Assembly: GCF_003020125.1 (NCBI RefSeq)
Contig: NZ_PYFW01000012.1
Location: 1 to 64,000 of the forward strand
Length of the DNA: 64,000 nt
Source: Bradyrhizobium sp. MOS003
GTDB lineage: Bacteria; Pseudomonadota; Alphaproteobacteria; Rhizobiales; Xanthobacteraceae
Direction: 5' to 3'
Shown here: in pieces, positions 34,108 through 51,190 of the stretch
Layout of the letters: each line of letters opens with the position of its first letter
Position numbering within the stretch: the first letter of the stretch is position 1
Notes under the pieces: model-generated
What the model was told of the DNA's origin: nothing
Databases searched by the model: none
Seen by the model: only the letters and a program-made list of their open reading frames with translations
Position numbers and translations under genes: made by a program

Positions 34108-34536
34108 ATGGCAAAGAAAGTGACCGGATACCTGAAGCTTCAGGTCCCGGCCGGTGCGGCGAATCCTTCGCCCCCGATCGGTCCCGCGCTCGGTCAGCGC
34201 GGTCTCAACATCATGGAGTTCTGCAAGGCGTTCAACGCGCAGACCCAGAAGGAAGAGAAGAACACCCCGATTCCCGTCGTGATCACGATCTACGCCGATC
34301 GTTCGTTCACTTTCGAGATGAAGACGCCCCCGATGTCGTTCTTCCTCAAGCAGGCCGCCAAGATCCAGTCCGGCTCGAAGGCGCCGGGCCGCGACAAGGC
34401 CGGCGCGGTGACCAAAGCGCAGGTGCGCGAGATCGCCGAGAAGAAGATGAAGGACCTGAATTGCGACTCGATCGAGTCGGCCATGAAGATGGTCGAGGGC
34501 TCTGCCCGTTCGATGGGTCTGGAAGTGGCGGGGTAA
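34108..34536 (+). CDS. rplK: 50S ribosomal protein L11
   Basis: This 142-residue L11 is of normal length. It has the flexible N-terminal VPAGAANPSPPIGPALGQRG region and the C-terminal RNA-binding domain (TKAQVREIAEKKMKDLN). L11 forms the GTPase-associated centre with 23S rRNA. AGGAG precedes ATG 34108; an ATG two codons upstream lies within the leader hairpin and is not used. It is 6 bp before rplA. Confidence 0.98.
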   Translation: MAKKVTGYLKLQVPAGAANPSPPIGPALGQRGLNIMEFCKAFNAQTQKEEKNTPIPVVITIYADRSFTFEMKTPPMSFFLKQAAKIQSGSKAPGRDKAGAVTKAQVREIAEKKMKDLNCDSIESAMKMVEGSARSMGLEVAG

Positions 34537-34542
34537 GCGGCT

Positions 34543-35235
34543 ATGGCAATCGGAAAACGTTTGAACAAAGCCCGCGAAGGTGTTGATCGCGAAAAGCTTT
34601 ACCCGCTCGCGGACGCCATCAAGATGGTCAAGGAACGCGCGAAAGCGAAGTTCGACGAGACCATCGAGGTCGCGATCAATCTCGGCGTCGATCCGCGTCA
34701 CGCCGACCAGATGGTCCGTGGCGTCGTGACCCTGCCGAACGGCACCGGCCGTACGCTCCGCGTCGGCGTGTTCGCCCGTGGCGCCAAGGCTGACGAAGCC
34801 AAGGCTGCGGGTGCCGACGTCGTCGGCGCCGAAGACCTGGTCGAGAAGGTGCAGAACGGCTCGATCGATTTCGACCGCTGCATCGCCACCCCCGACATGA
34901 TGCCGCTGGTCGGCCGGTTGGGTAAGGTGCTCGGCCCGCGCGGCCTGATGCCGAACCCGAAGATCGGCACCGTGACCATGGACGTCACCGGTGCGGTGAA
35001 GGGTGCCAAGGGCGGCTCGGTCGAGTTCCGCGTCGAGAAGGCCGGCATTCTGCAGGCCGGCGTCGGCAAGGCCTCGTTCTCCGAGGAGAAGCTGGTCGAG
35101 AACATCAAGGCTCTCGCCGATGCTGTCTCGAAGGCGAAGCCGGCCGGTTCCAAGGGCACCTACATTCAGCGCGTTGCGGTGTCTTCGACCATGGGCCCGG
35201 GCGTGAAGGTCGAGCCGAATACGATTCTCGGCTAA
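34543..35235 (+). CDS. rplA: 50S ribosomal protein L1
   Basis: This 230-residue L1 of usual size has the signature segments DQMVRGVVTLPNGTG and LGPRGLMPNPKIGTVT. It binds the L1 stalk of 23S rRNA and in many bacteria represses translation of the L11-L1 mRNA. It is followed by a strong hairpin at 35273-35308 and then by a metabolic gene instead of rplJ. Confidence 0.98.
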   Translation: MAIGKRLNKAREGVDREKLYPLADAIKMVKERAKAKFDETIEVAINLGVDPRHADQMVRGVVTLPNGTGRTLRVGVFARGAKADEAKAAGADVVGAEDLVEKVQNGSIDFDRCIATPDMMPLVGRLGKVLGPRGLMPNPKIGTVTMDVTGAVKGAKGGSVEFRVEKAGILQAGVGKASFSEEKLVENIKALADAVSKAKPAGSKGTYIQRVAVSSTMGPGVKVEPNTILG

Positions 35236-35272
35236 GGTCTGCCTCGGCTAGAGGTTCGGAAATTGCATGAGG

Positions 35273-35308
35273 CGAGGGGCGGAATTGGGCAACCGATTCC
35301 GCCCCTCG
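35273..35308 (+). terminator. terminator-like hairpin after rplA
   Basis: CGAGGGGCGGAAT (35273-35285) pairs perfectly with ATTCCGCCCCTCG (35296-35308), a 13-bp stem with a 10-nt loop, followed by TCGTTTG. The T-tract is weak but the stem is very stable. It likely ends or attenuates the secE-nusG-rplKA transcript. Confidence 0.7.
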
Positions 35309-35342
35309 TCGTTTGTGGCAGGGCTCACCGGAAACAAGAACA

Positions 35343-36296
35343 ATGGCTGACAAGGTCCTGATCTATTCGCGCTTTCCCAAGACGATGATGGCGCGTTTCG
35401 CCGAACGGTTCGAATTGCTCGACACGGGCGGCAAGCCCGCAGGCGAAGTGTTTTCGGCGGAGGAGCTCAGTGGCATCCGCGCGATGCTCACCGCAGGCGG
35501 CTCGCCGCTCGGCGCGGAGGCGATGGACCTGTTTCCAAGACTCGGCGCCATCGTCTGCTACGGCACCGGTTATGACGGGGTGGACCTGACGGTCGCAGCC
35601 GCCCGCAACATCGCTGTCGGCCACAGCCCGGGCGCCAATGCCGCCTCGGTCGCCGACATCGCGATGACCCTGATGCTGGCAACGACGCGGCGGATCCTGG
35701 TCGCCGACCAATACGTCCGCAGCGGCGACTGGGCGGGTTCGAAGCAATCGCCGATGATGCGCCCGCAGGCGGGCATGCCCGGCCGCCGCATCGGCATCTA
35801 TGGCATGGGTGAGATCGGCCGCAAGATCGCGGCCCGCTGCGCCGCCTTCGAGAGCGAAATCGGCTATTTCAGCCGGACAAAATACGATCTGCCCTATCAG
35901 TATTTCCCGACGCTGGAGGCGCTGGCCGATTGGTGCAGCGTGCTGATGATCGCGGTCCGGGCAGGGGCCGACACCCAGCATGTCGTCAATGCGGACATCC
36001 TGAAGCGCCTGGGCGCGGACGGCTATGTCGTCAATATCTCCCGGGGCTCTGTCATCGACGAGAAGGCGCTGGTGGCGGCCCTGACTGACAAGACCGTTGC
36101 GGGGGCCGGCCTCGACGTCTTCGAGAAGGAACCGCACGCCCCCGACACCCTGACGGCGCTCCCCAATGTCGTGTTCGCCCCCCATATCGGCGGCCATACC
36201 CTCGAATCGCACGTCGCCATGCAGAACTGCGTGCTGGCGAATTTGACCGCGTTTTTCGAGGGCAAGCCGCTGCCCTATGAGGTCAAATCGGCCTGA
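35343..36296 (+). CDS. D-2-hydroxyacid dehydrogenase family protein
   Basis: This 317-residue NAD(P)-dependent dehydrogenase has the nucleotide motif GIYGMGEIGRKIAA and the conserved NISRGSVIDEKALVAAL. The catalytic Arg is likely in IAVRAGADTQ, Glu is in FEKEPHAPD, and His is in PHIGGHT. Family members reduce glyoxylate, hydroxypyruvate or other 2-keto acids. It stands between rplA and rplJ, where most bacteria have no gene. The start at 35343 is preceded by a poor ribosome-binding site, after the rplA hairpin. The substrate is not readable. Confidence 0.92.
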   Translation: MADKVLIYSRFPKTMMARFAERFELLDTGGKPAGEVFSAEELSGIRAMLTAGGSPLGAEAMDLFPRLGAIVCYGTGYDGVDLTVAAARNIAVGHSPGANAASVADIAMTLMLATTRRILVADQYVRSGDWAGSKQSPMMRPQAGMPGRRIGIYGMGEIGRKIAARCAAFESEIGYFSRTKYDLPYQYFPTLEALADWCSVLMIAVRAGADTQHVVNADILKRLGADGYVVNISRGSVIDEKALVAALTDKTVAGAGLDVFEKEPHAPDTLTALPNVVFAPHIGGHTLESHVAMQNCVLANLTAFFEGKPLPYEVKSA

Positions 36297-36361
36297 ATCG
36301 GTCCAATCGGCCTGGATCAATCACCCAGGGCAACGGATTGGAACTGGTGTGAATTTTGCTC

Positions 36362-36390
36362 TTGGCAAGCAGGCTGCGAGCGGTTAAAGA
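36362..36390 (+). promoter_or_regulatory. candidate promoter for rplJL-rpoBC
   Basis: TTGGCA (36362-36367) and TAAAGA (36385-36390) are spaced by 17 bp in the 580-bp gap before rplJ. The -35 matches five of six consensus bases and the -10 is degenerate. It would leave a leader of about 480 nt. Confidence 0.4.
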
Positions 36391-36876
36391 ACCGCTTCCG
36401 GACGTACCGGCCTCGGCTGGCGCGTTCGTGCACGCATTCCGAAAACCCGACAAGACAGGAGATCATTCCTTTTCAGGACGTCCGTGAGGATTTGCCCGAA
36501 GAGGAAGGAAAACCCGTCGGTTGGTGGAGTGCGGGCAGGGGTCGGGCGGTTCGCCGGCTGACCTTGTCCTGTCCAAGACTGCAGGCGCCTGCGAGAGATT
36601 TCGATTTCTCAACGGCTTAATCGCATGGCCTGCATAGACGGGTGAAGACCGGATTTCACTTCGCGTTCCGCCTTAAGGCGGTTGCGGAATGGGTTTGGTT
36701 CGGACCTCGACACGCCGTGGGCTCTCACGAGCTCCCGGAGGGCAGGCTTTAAATTGTCGTCTCGCCCGGCGCGTGTCCGATGGGTTTTGACCCGGAGGTT
36801 CAGTTTTGGGTGGGACGATGGGTGCAACCCGGCGGTCCCGCTTCTCGCGATGGCCGCCAACCGGAAAGAGCTTGCT
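36391..36876 (+). promoter_or_regulatory. rplJ leader region
   Basis: This gene-free stretch of almost 500 bp precedes rplJ. It holds a CCGCC-TTAA-GGCGG hairpin (36668-36681) inside a larger TTCCGC/GCGGAA pairing and a G/C-rich segment with GGGTGCAACCCGG near the start codon. In most bacteria the L10 leader binds the L10(L12)4 complex, repressing its own synthesis. The kink-turn that would prove this could not be confirmed by eye. Confidence 0.45.
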
Positions 36877-37395
36877 GTGGAACGAGCGGCAAAAAAAGAC
36901 GCGGTCGAACAGCTCAATGGGGTCTTCAAGACCACGAGCGTCGCGATCGTTGCTCAATATTCCGGCCTGACCGTTGCCCAGATGCAGAAGCTGCGGACGC
37001 AGATGAAGCAGGCTGGCGCCTCGGTGAAGGTCTCGAAGAACCGTCTCGCCAAAATTGCTCTTGAAGGCACTGACGTCGTTGCCATCGGTCCCATGCTGAA
37101 GGGACCGACCGTGATCGCCACTTCGAACGATCCGGTAGCGGCGCCGAAGGTCGCCGTCGAATTCGCCAAGGCGAACGAAAAGTTCGTCATCATTGGTGGC
37201 TCGATGGGAACGACCGTCCTGAATGTCGACGGCGTGAAGGCTCTTGCCTCGCTGCCGTCGCTTGATGAACTGCGCGCCAAGATCGTCGGCCTTCTTGTGG
37301 CTCCGGCGACCAAGATCGCTCAGCTCGCCAACGCGCCCGCGGCCAAGCTCGCGCGCGTCATCCAGGCTCATGCCTCAAAGGGCGAAGCGGCCTGA
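36877..37395 (+). CDS. rplJ: 50S ribosomal protein L10
   Basis: This 172-residue L10 anchors L7/L12 dimers to the ribosome. The start is taken as GTG 36877, preceded by GGAAAGAG, giving MERAAKKDAVEQ as in relatives. An ATG at 36850 would add nine residues without a ribosome-binding site. The sequence runs through SVAIVAQYSGLTVAQMQKLR and KNRLAKIALEGT and ends with the L12-binding alanine-rich helix. It is the first gene of the rplJ-rplL-rpoB-rpoC unit. Confidence 0.96.
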   Translation: MERAAKKDAVEQLNGVFKTTSVAIVAQYSGLTVAQMQKLRTQMKQAGASVKVSKNRLAKIALEGTDVVAIGPMLKGPTVIATSNDPVAAPKVAVEFAKANEKFVIIGGSMGTTVLNVDGVKALASLPSLDELRAKIVGLLVAPATKIAQLANAPAAKLARVIQAHASKGEAA

Positions 37396-37449
37396 CGCCC
37401 TTCGCAAAACTCAAACCCGAACCAGACTTACATCTAAGGAAACTGAACA

Positions 37450-37827
37450 ATGGCTGACTTGCAGAAGATCGTTGACGACCTCTCGAGCCTCACCGTGCTC
37501 GAAGCTGCCGAACTGGCGAAGCTCCTCGAAGAAAAGTGGGGCGTTTCGGCTGCCGCGGCTGTCGCCGTGGCCGGCCCGGCTGGTGGTGGCGCTGCCGCCG
37601 CTCCGGCCGAAGAGAAGACCGAGTTCACGGTCGTCCTGGCCGCCGCCGGCGACAAGAAGATCGAGGTCATCAAGGAAGTCCGCGCCATCACCGGCCTGGG
37701 CCTGAAGGAAGCAAAGGATCTCGTCGAGGGCGCGCCGAAGCCTGTCAAGGAAGGCGTGAACAAGGACGAGGCCGAGAAGCTCAAGGTCCAGCTCGAGAAG
37801 GCTGGCGCGAAGGTCGAGCTCAAGTAA
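37450..37827 (+). CDS. rplL: 50S ribosomal protein L7/L12
   Basis: This 125-residue L7/L12 has an N-terminal dimerisation domain (KIVDDLSSLTVLEAAELAKL), an alanine/glycine-rich hinge near residues 37-55 and a C-terminal factor-binding domain with EVRAITGLGLKEAKDLVE. It recruits translation GTPases. AAGGAA precedes the ATG. It lies 54 bp after rplJ and is followed by an attenuator-like hairpin. Confidence 0.98.
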   Translation: MADLQKIVDDLSSLTVLEAAELAKLLEEKWGVSAAAAVAVAGPAGGGAAAAPAEEKTEFTVVLAAAGDKKIEVIKEVRAITGLGLKEAKDLVEGAPKPVKEGVNKDEAEKLKVQLEKAGAKVELK

Positions 37828-37842
37828 GCACCGCTTACTGGC

Positions 37843-37878
37843 GAGGTCTCGGGCGAGCGTCAGCGGGCCCGAGATCTC
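37843..37878 (+). promoter_or_regulatory. rplL-rpoB intercistronic hairpin (attenuator candidate)
   Basis: GAGGTCTCGGGC (37843-37854) pairs with GCCCGAGATCTC (37867-37878), 12 bp with one G-U pair, 15 bp after the rplL stop. In E. coli partial termination and processing here set less RNA polymerase than ribosomal protein output. The rest of the 482-bp gap before rpoB (37828-38309) holds no convincing gene. Confidence 0.6.
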
Positions 37879-38309
37879 AGCTTTCCCCTCAACACGGGGT
37901 CAGCCAGATGCAAAAGGCGTGCGACGGGACGTCCCGACGCAGGCCAAACACGAAAAAGTGTGGGGATTTGCGGGTTCACCCCTCGAATCTCCACTATTGT
38001 CGCCCCATATCGGTTCGGCAGCACGAAAGCGCGGTGGGCAGGGATACCGGACCCCTGTAAGCCGTTGGGAGAGCAAGCTATTTCGGGCTTTTTCAGTCCG
38101 TGAAGGCGGTCGTTGTGACGGGCGGGCGCGCACCAGCGCCCCGCGCGTCGTTTTGCGTTTTGAAGGTCTGAAGAACAGATTCAGGACATTCCGGCCTGAA
38201 TTTGAGTCTCCGGCCCCCAAAGCGGGTTCGAAAAATTCAACCCGGGGAGCGGTGGCAGCCGCGTTCCGGAGGGCGCGCCCAGATCGGGCGACGAAAATGA
38301 GAGGCCACG

Positions 38310-42428
<4,119 letters not shown>

Positions 42429-42439
42429 CACGACCTTTC

Positions 42440-42464
42440 ATGCCCGGCCTTTGCGGCCGGGCAT
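42440..42464 (+). promoter_or_regulatory. rpoB-rpoC intercistronic hairpin
   Basis: ATGCCCGGCC (42440-42449) pairs perfectly with GGCCGGGCAT (42455-42464) around a TTTGC loop, 11 bp after the rpoB stop. No T-tract follows, so it is more likely an mRNA-processing or stability element than a terminator. Confidence 0.6.
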
Positions 42465-42557
42465 CGGCGCCCCGTCCGAGGCCTTGAGGGCAGGGCGCCC
42501 CGCTCGAGTGATTTTCGAATTTGCGGCCGTAGGCGACCGGCACGCGAGGAGAAGACG

Positions 42558-46754
<4,197 letters not shown>

Positions 46755-46784
46755 TCGTTCATCCGTAGGACTACCAGGACAATG

Positions 46785-46810
46785 AAAAGGCCGGCGAAAG
46801 CCGGCCTTTT
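46785..46810 (+). terminator. Rho-independent terminator after rpoC
   Basis: AAAAGGCCGGC (46785-46795) and GCCGGCCTTTT (46800-46810) form an 11-bp perfect stem with a GAAA tetraloop and terminal T-run, 30 bp after the rpoC stop. It ends the rplJL-rpoBC transcript. Confidence 0.95.
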
Positions 46811-46945
46811 GCTGCTTTGTTTGCCTGTTGCGATGCGGGATCAACCTTTGTTCATCTTTCCTTCAGGCGCAAAAGCGCTTGTGCTAAGGGAGTTTAGACC
46901 GGTGGATCCCGTGACGGGCGGCGCGCCGGAGACCTCGGAACTCAC

Positions 46946-49006
46946 ATGCTTGATCTCGCAATCGTAGGTGGCGGCCCCGGCGGGCTGATGAGCGCTTGGT
47001 ATCTGAAGCGCAAGCTTGGCGATCTCTGTCGCGTCACAATCTACGAGGCCTCCGATCGGCTCGGCGGCAAGATCGTCACGCGCAAGTTCGATTCCGCGCC
47101 CGCGATTTACGAGGCCGGCGTTGCCGAGATCTACGACTACTCGATGACCGGGCCGGATCCGCTGCGCGAACTGATCCAGCATTTCGGGCTGCAGACGATT
47201 CCGATGGATGCCGAGCAGGTGCAGTTCGGCGGCGAGCTCCTCAACGACGTGCCGGGCATGCGCCGCAGATACGGCGCCAAGACCGCCGCGGCGATCGAGG
47301 CGTTCCGCAAGCGCTGCGCTGAAGCGATGTCACCTGTCGAATATTACGAGGGCGTGGGCGCGCACGACAACGAGAACCCCTGGGCCTACAAGACCGCCGA
47401 GCAGGTGCTCGACGAGGAGGTCGAGGACGAAACCGCGAAACGCTTCTTCAAGGTGATGGCGCGCTCCGACATCGCGACCGAGAGCCACAACACCAACGGC
47501 CTCAACGCGCTCAAGAACTATCTGATGGATGTCGACGGCTATATCGGCCTCTATTCCATCCAGAACGGCAACGAGCAGCTGATCGAGTGCCTGCAGTCGG
47601 AGGTCAACGCCGACATCCAGCTCAATCATCGCGTGCTCGCCGTCGGCAAGGCGCCGACCGGCCGCTACCAGCTCAAGATGATGAATGGCAAGGGGCCGGA
47701 GACGCGCGACTTCGATCTCGTGCTGGTCTGCCTGCCGCATTCCTGGCTCGCCACCATGGGGTGGGAAGGCGAACAGCTCCGCAAGTCGATGGTCAAGCAC
47801 GTCTCCTACTTCGACCGTCCCGCGCATTATTTACGCGTCTCGATCCTGTTCGACACGCCGTTCTGGGGCGAGAAGATTTCCGGCGCCTGGTTCATGTCGG
47901 AAGCCTTCGGCGGCTGCTGCGTCTACAACGAGGGCGCGCGCCACGACGTCGGCAAGCACGGCGTGCTGAACTGGCTGATTCCCGGCTCCGACGCGCTGGC
48001 CTTCGCCAACCTGTCGGACCAGGAGCTGATCGATGCCGCGCTGAAGTCGCTGCCGGCCTCGCTCGGCGATGCGCGGTCGCATTTCATGGAAGGCAAGATC
48101 CATCGCTGGCTGTCGTCGGTGAACGCCATACCGGGCGGCCTGCCGGTGCGCGACGTCATGACCAATCACCGGCCCGAGCCGAAGGAGCATCCCGGCATCG
48201 TGGTGGTCGGCGACTATCTGTTCGACTCGACGCTGAACGGCCTGCTCGACTCCTCGGATGCTGCGACCGACATCATCCTGACCGAAATGATGCGCCTGCG
48301 CCGCGCGCGCGCGCAGGACGACAAGCCGCTCGCCGACAAGATCGACCGTGACTATTTCGAGAATTATCGCGGCCTCGGTCCCTATCACGAGGCGTGGCGG
48401 CACTTCACCGATCCCGACTACCTCACCCGGCTGCTCGGCATCGTCTGGGGCAAGACCAAGGGCACCAGGCTGCTCGTCGCGGGCTCGGCCAGTGGCGAAT
48501 TGGTCGGCGCGCTGCGTGACCGCGGCATCGATGCCTTCGGCATCGAGAACAACCGCGCCATCCACGCCAGGACCCCGAAGGCGCTCAAGAAGTACAACAA
48601 GCTCGGCTCGATCACCGACATGCCGTTCAAGGACGGCGCATTCGACTTCGTGTTCGAGACCAGCCTTTGCCATGTTTCCCCGAAGCAGGTGGTCCGCGCG
48701 ATCAAGGAACTGAACCGCGTGGTCAAGACCGGCCTCGTGTTCGGCTCTGTCACCTCGGACATGGCGCCGGCGCTGATCGACCGCTACGACCTCTTGCGTG
48801 GAGTCAAGAAGCTCGGCACCTGGTGGGAATGGTCCGAACTGTTCTTCGGTAATGGCTTCGACCTCTCGATGCACCGCAAGGACAGTACCGATGCGCTCTG
48901 GGAGGCAACGCTCGCCGCCAACAAAGGGCCGGGGCAGTGGTACGCCGACGCCGACAGCCTGCGCTATTCCTTCTTCGACAAGGTCGAGGACGACGACGAG
49001 GACTAG
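46946..49006 (+). CDS. flavin-dependent oxidoreductase fused to a SAM methyltransferase-like domain
   Basis: This 686-residue fusion has an amine-oxidase/protoporphyrinogen-oxidase-like FAD domain at residues about 1-450. The dinucleotide motif is GGGPGG at 8-13, ASDRLGGKI follows, and GIVVVGDYLFDSTLNG forms the C-terminal FAD site. Residues about 480-686 look like a class I methyltransferase: LLVAGSASGELVGALRDRG for motif I, then IENN, and DFVFETSLCHVSPK for the active region. Motif I lacks the usual second glycine pattern, so activity is uncertain. It is separated from rpoC by a strong terminator and lies 135 bp upstream of an ABC exporter. The substrate is unknown. Confidence 0.85.
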   Translation: MLDLAIVGGGPGGLMSAWYLKRKLGDLCRVTIYEASDRLGGKIVTRKFDSAPAIYEAGVAEIYDYSMTGPDPLRELIQHFGLQTIPMDAEQVQFGGELLNDVPGMRRRYGAKTAAAIEAFRKRCAEAMSPVEYYEGVGAHDNENPWAYKTAEQVLDEEVEDETAKRFFKVMARSDIATESHNTNGLNALKNYLMDVDGYIGLYSIQNGNEQLIECLQSEVNADIQLNHRVLAVGKAPTGRYQLKMMNGKGPETRDFDLVLVCLPHSWLATMGWEGEQLRKSMVKHVSYFDRPAHYLRVSILFDTPFWGEKISGAWFMSEAFGGCCVYNEGARHDVGKHGVLNWLIPGSDALAFANLSDQELIDAALKSLPASLGDARSHFMEGKIHRWLSSVNAIPGGLPVRDVMTNHRPEPKEHPGIVVVGDYLFDSTLNGLLDSSDAATDIILTEMMRLRRARAQDDKPLADKIDRDYFENYRGLGPYHEAWRHFTDPDYLTRLLGIVWGKTKGTRLLVAGSASGELVGALRDRGIDAFGIENNRAIHARTPKALKKYNKLGSITDMPFKDGAFDFVFETSLCHVSPKQVVRAIKELNRVVKTGLVFGSVTSDMAPALIDRYDLLRGVKKLGTWWEWSELFFGNGFDLSMHRKDSTDALWEATLAANKGPGQWYADADSLRYSFFDKVEDDDED

Positions 49007-49141
49007 CCGCGGGGTGCGCTCTCGAATTCGCCAATTGTTTTGCCGAATTCATAATGATCGCATAGAATCGGTACGATAGCGGCCTTCCGCTATGTCCTGC
49101 TTTCTCTGCGGTCGTGCCGGCCGTCAGCATCCGTTGGTTTC

Positions 49142-51190
49142 ATGGCATCCAAGCCTTCCTCGCCCGACAAGCCTCTTTCGCCCGACAAACGGAAGCTCGC
49201 CGCCGAAGAGGTGGCCGAGCACAACGACAAGCTCGCCTCGGCTGCCAAGCCGGACCTCGAAGACGACGAGGATGCCGAAGACGAGGAGGATGACGAGCTG
49301 GAGCTCGATGACGACGATGAGGACGAGGACCTCGTCGTCTTTACCGCGCGCGAGGCCGCGGGCGCGCTCGCGACCATCGTCGGGTTCGTCAAGCCATTCC
49401 TGGTCAATTACAAACGTATGCTGTCATTTGTGGCGTTTGGCGTCTTCGTCGAGACGCTGTTCAACGTCATCATGCCGCTCAGCCTCAAGTTCCTGATCGA
49501 CGACGCGCTCGGCGAGGAGGACTTCCAGGCGCTCTACAAGATCCTCGGCGTGCTCGCCGTCGCCGGCATCTTCACCTCGATCGTCGCGGTCTGGTACGAG
49601 CGCTGGGACGCGCGATTGGCGGCCTGCATCATCTCCGACGTCCGCCAGCGCCTGTTCGAGCACGTTCAGGACCTGCCGGCGGCGTATTTCGGCCGCACCA
49701 AGCGCGGTGAGATCCTGTCGCGCTTCTCCGTCGACCTCTCGGCCTTCGAAGGCTCGGTCAAGACGTTTGCCAACAGTGCCGCGCTGCCATTTCTGGAATT
49801 GATCGCCGGCATCATCCTGATGGTGTTCCTGAACTGGCAGCTCGCGGCGGTTGCGCTGCTCGTGTTCCCGATCACGCTGATCGGCCCGCGGATCCTGACG
49901 CCGAAGGCGGTGCAGGCCAATTACGAACAGAAGCTCAACGAGAGCGCGCTGCTCGGGATGGTGCAGGAGAACGTGGCGGCGCAGGCCGTGATCAAGGCGT
50001 TCAGCCTGCAGCGCAGGATGTTCGGTTTCTTCACCTTCCGCAACCACGAGGCCCGCGACAAGATCGCCTCGGCCGCGTTCCTCTCGACCATGGTGGAGCG
50101 GACGGTCACCATCTCGGTGCTGATGTTGCACCTCGTGGTGCTCGCCATCGGCGCCTATCTCGCCACCAAGGGCCAGATCACCATCGGCACCTTCGTCACC
50201 TTCGAGAGCGCTTTCTGGGAAGTCTCCTACAACATCGCCCATGTCATGCATTTCATCCCGGTGTCGATCTCCTCGGCTGCCGCGATTCGGCACATGCAGG
50301 AGCTGCTGGACGAGCCGACCCGTGCCGCTGATCGCCCCGGCGCGCCCGATCTGCCGCGCATCACCAACGACATCACCTTCGATCACGTCTCCTTCCAGTA
50401 CGAGGGGAGTCAGACGCCGGTGCTGGATAATCTCAGTCTCAAGCTCAATGCAGGCAAGCGCATCGCGATCGTCGGCCCGAGCGGCTCCGGCAAGAGCACG
50501 TTGCTCAACCTGATCCTGCGGCTCTATGTGCCCAACGAGGGTCGCGTCACCATCGACGGCGTCGACGTCCGCAAGGTGACGATGGATTCGCTGCGCCGGA
50601 GCATGGCGGTGGTGTTCCAGGAGAACATGTTGTTCAACATGTCGATCCGCGAGAACATCCGGCTCGGCAAGGAGGGCGCGACCGACGAGGAAGTGGCGGA
50701 GGCGGCCAAGAAGGCCGAGATCCACCGCTACATCATGAGCTTGCCGCAGCGCTACGACACGCCGGTCGGCGAGCGCGGCGACACGCTGTCGGGCGGCCAG
50801 CGCCAGCGCATCGCGATCGCGCGCGCGATCATCCGCAATCCCTCGGTACTGCTGCTTGACGAAGCCACCTCGGCGCTGGACCAGACCACGGAAGCCGCGA
50901 TCAACCGCACGCTGCTCAAGGTCGCCAAGGGCCGCACCATGATCTGGTCGACCCACCGGCTGACCTCGGTGGTCGAGATGGACGAGATCATCGTGATCTC
51001 AGGGGGCAGGGCGATCGAGCGCGGCTCGCACGCCCAGTTGCTCGCCAAGAACGGGACCTATCGCAAGCTGTGGAACGACCAGATCCACCAGCCGCACGCC
51101 GCGGCGGCTCACGCCGACGGAAGCGACGATGAGGAAGGCGACGAGGACGACCTCGACGAGGATGATGAGGACGAGGACGACGAGGAGTGA
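49142..51190 (+). CDS. ABC exporter (fused membrane and ATPase domains) with acidic tails
   Basis: This 682-residue type IV (MsbA-like) half-transporter works as a dimer. The membrane domain spans about 85-390 with six helices. The ATPase domain has Walker A GPSGSGKST (445-453), signature LSGGQ (549-553), Walker B VLLLDEATSALD and H-loop STHRLT. Residues about 40-64 and the last 25 are almost purely Asp/Glu, which is unusual. Its export cargo may be a product of the upstream fusion enzyme, an inference from adjacency. The 3' end abuts the pseudogene on the opposite strand. Confidence 0.92.
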   Translation: MASKPSSPDKPLSPDKRKLAAEEVAEHNDKLASAAKPDLEDDEDAEDEEDDELELDDDDEDEDLVVFTAREAAGALATIVGFVKPFLVNYKRMLSFVAFGVFVETLFNVIMPLSLKFLIDDALGEEDFQALYKILGVLAVAGIFTSIVAVWYERWDARLAACIISDVRQRLFEHVQDLPAAYFGRTKRGEILSRFSVDLSAFEGSVKTFANSAALPFLELIAGIILMVFLNWQLAAVALLVFPITLIGPRILTPKAVQANYEQKLNESALLGMVQENVAAQAVIKAFSLQRRMFGFFTFRNHEARDKIASAAFLSTMVERTVTISVLMLHLVVLAIGAYLATKGQITIGTFVTFESAFWEVSYNIAHVMHFIPVSISSAAAIRHMQELLDEPTRAADRPGAPDLPRITNDITFDHVSFQYEGSQTPVLDNLSLKLNAGKRIAIVGPSGSGKSTLLNLILRLYVPNEGRVTIDGVDVRKVTMDSLRRSMAVVFQENMLFNMSIRENIRLGKEGATDEEVAEAAKKAEIHRYIMSLPQRYDTPVGERGDTLSGGQRQRIAIARAIIRNPSVLLLDEATSALDQTTEAAINRTLLKVAKGRTMIWSTHRLTSVVEMDEIIVISGGRAIERGSHAQLLAKNGTYRKLWNDQIHQPHAAAAHADGSDDEEGDEDDLDEDDEDEDDEE

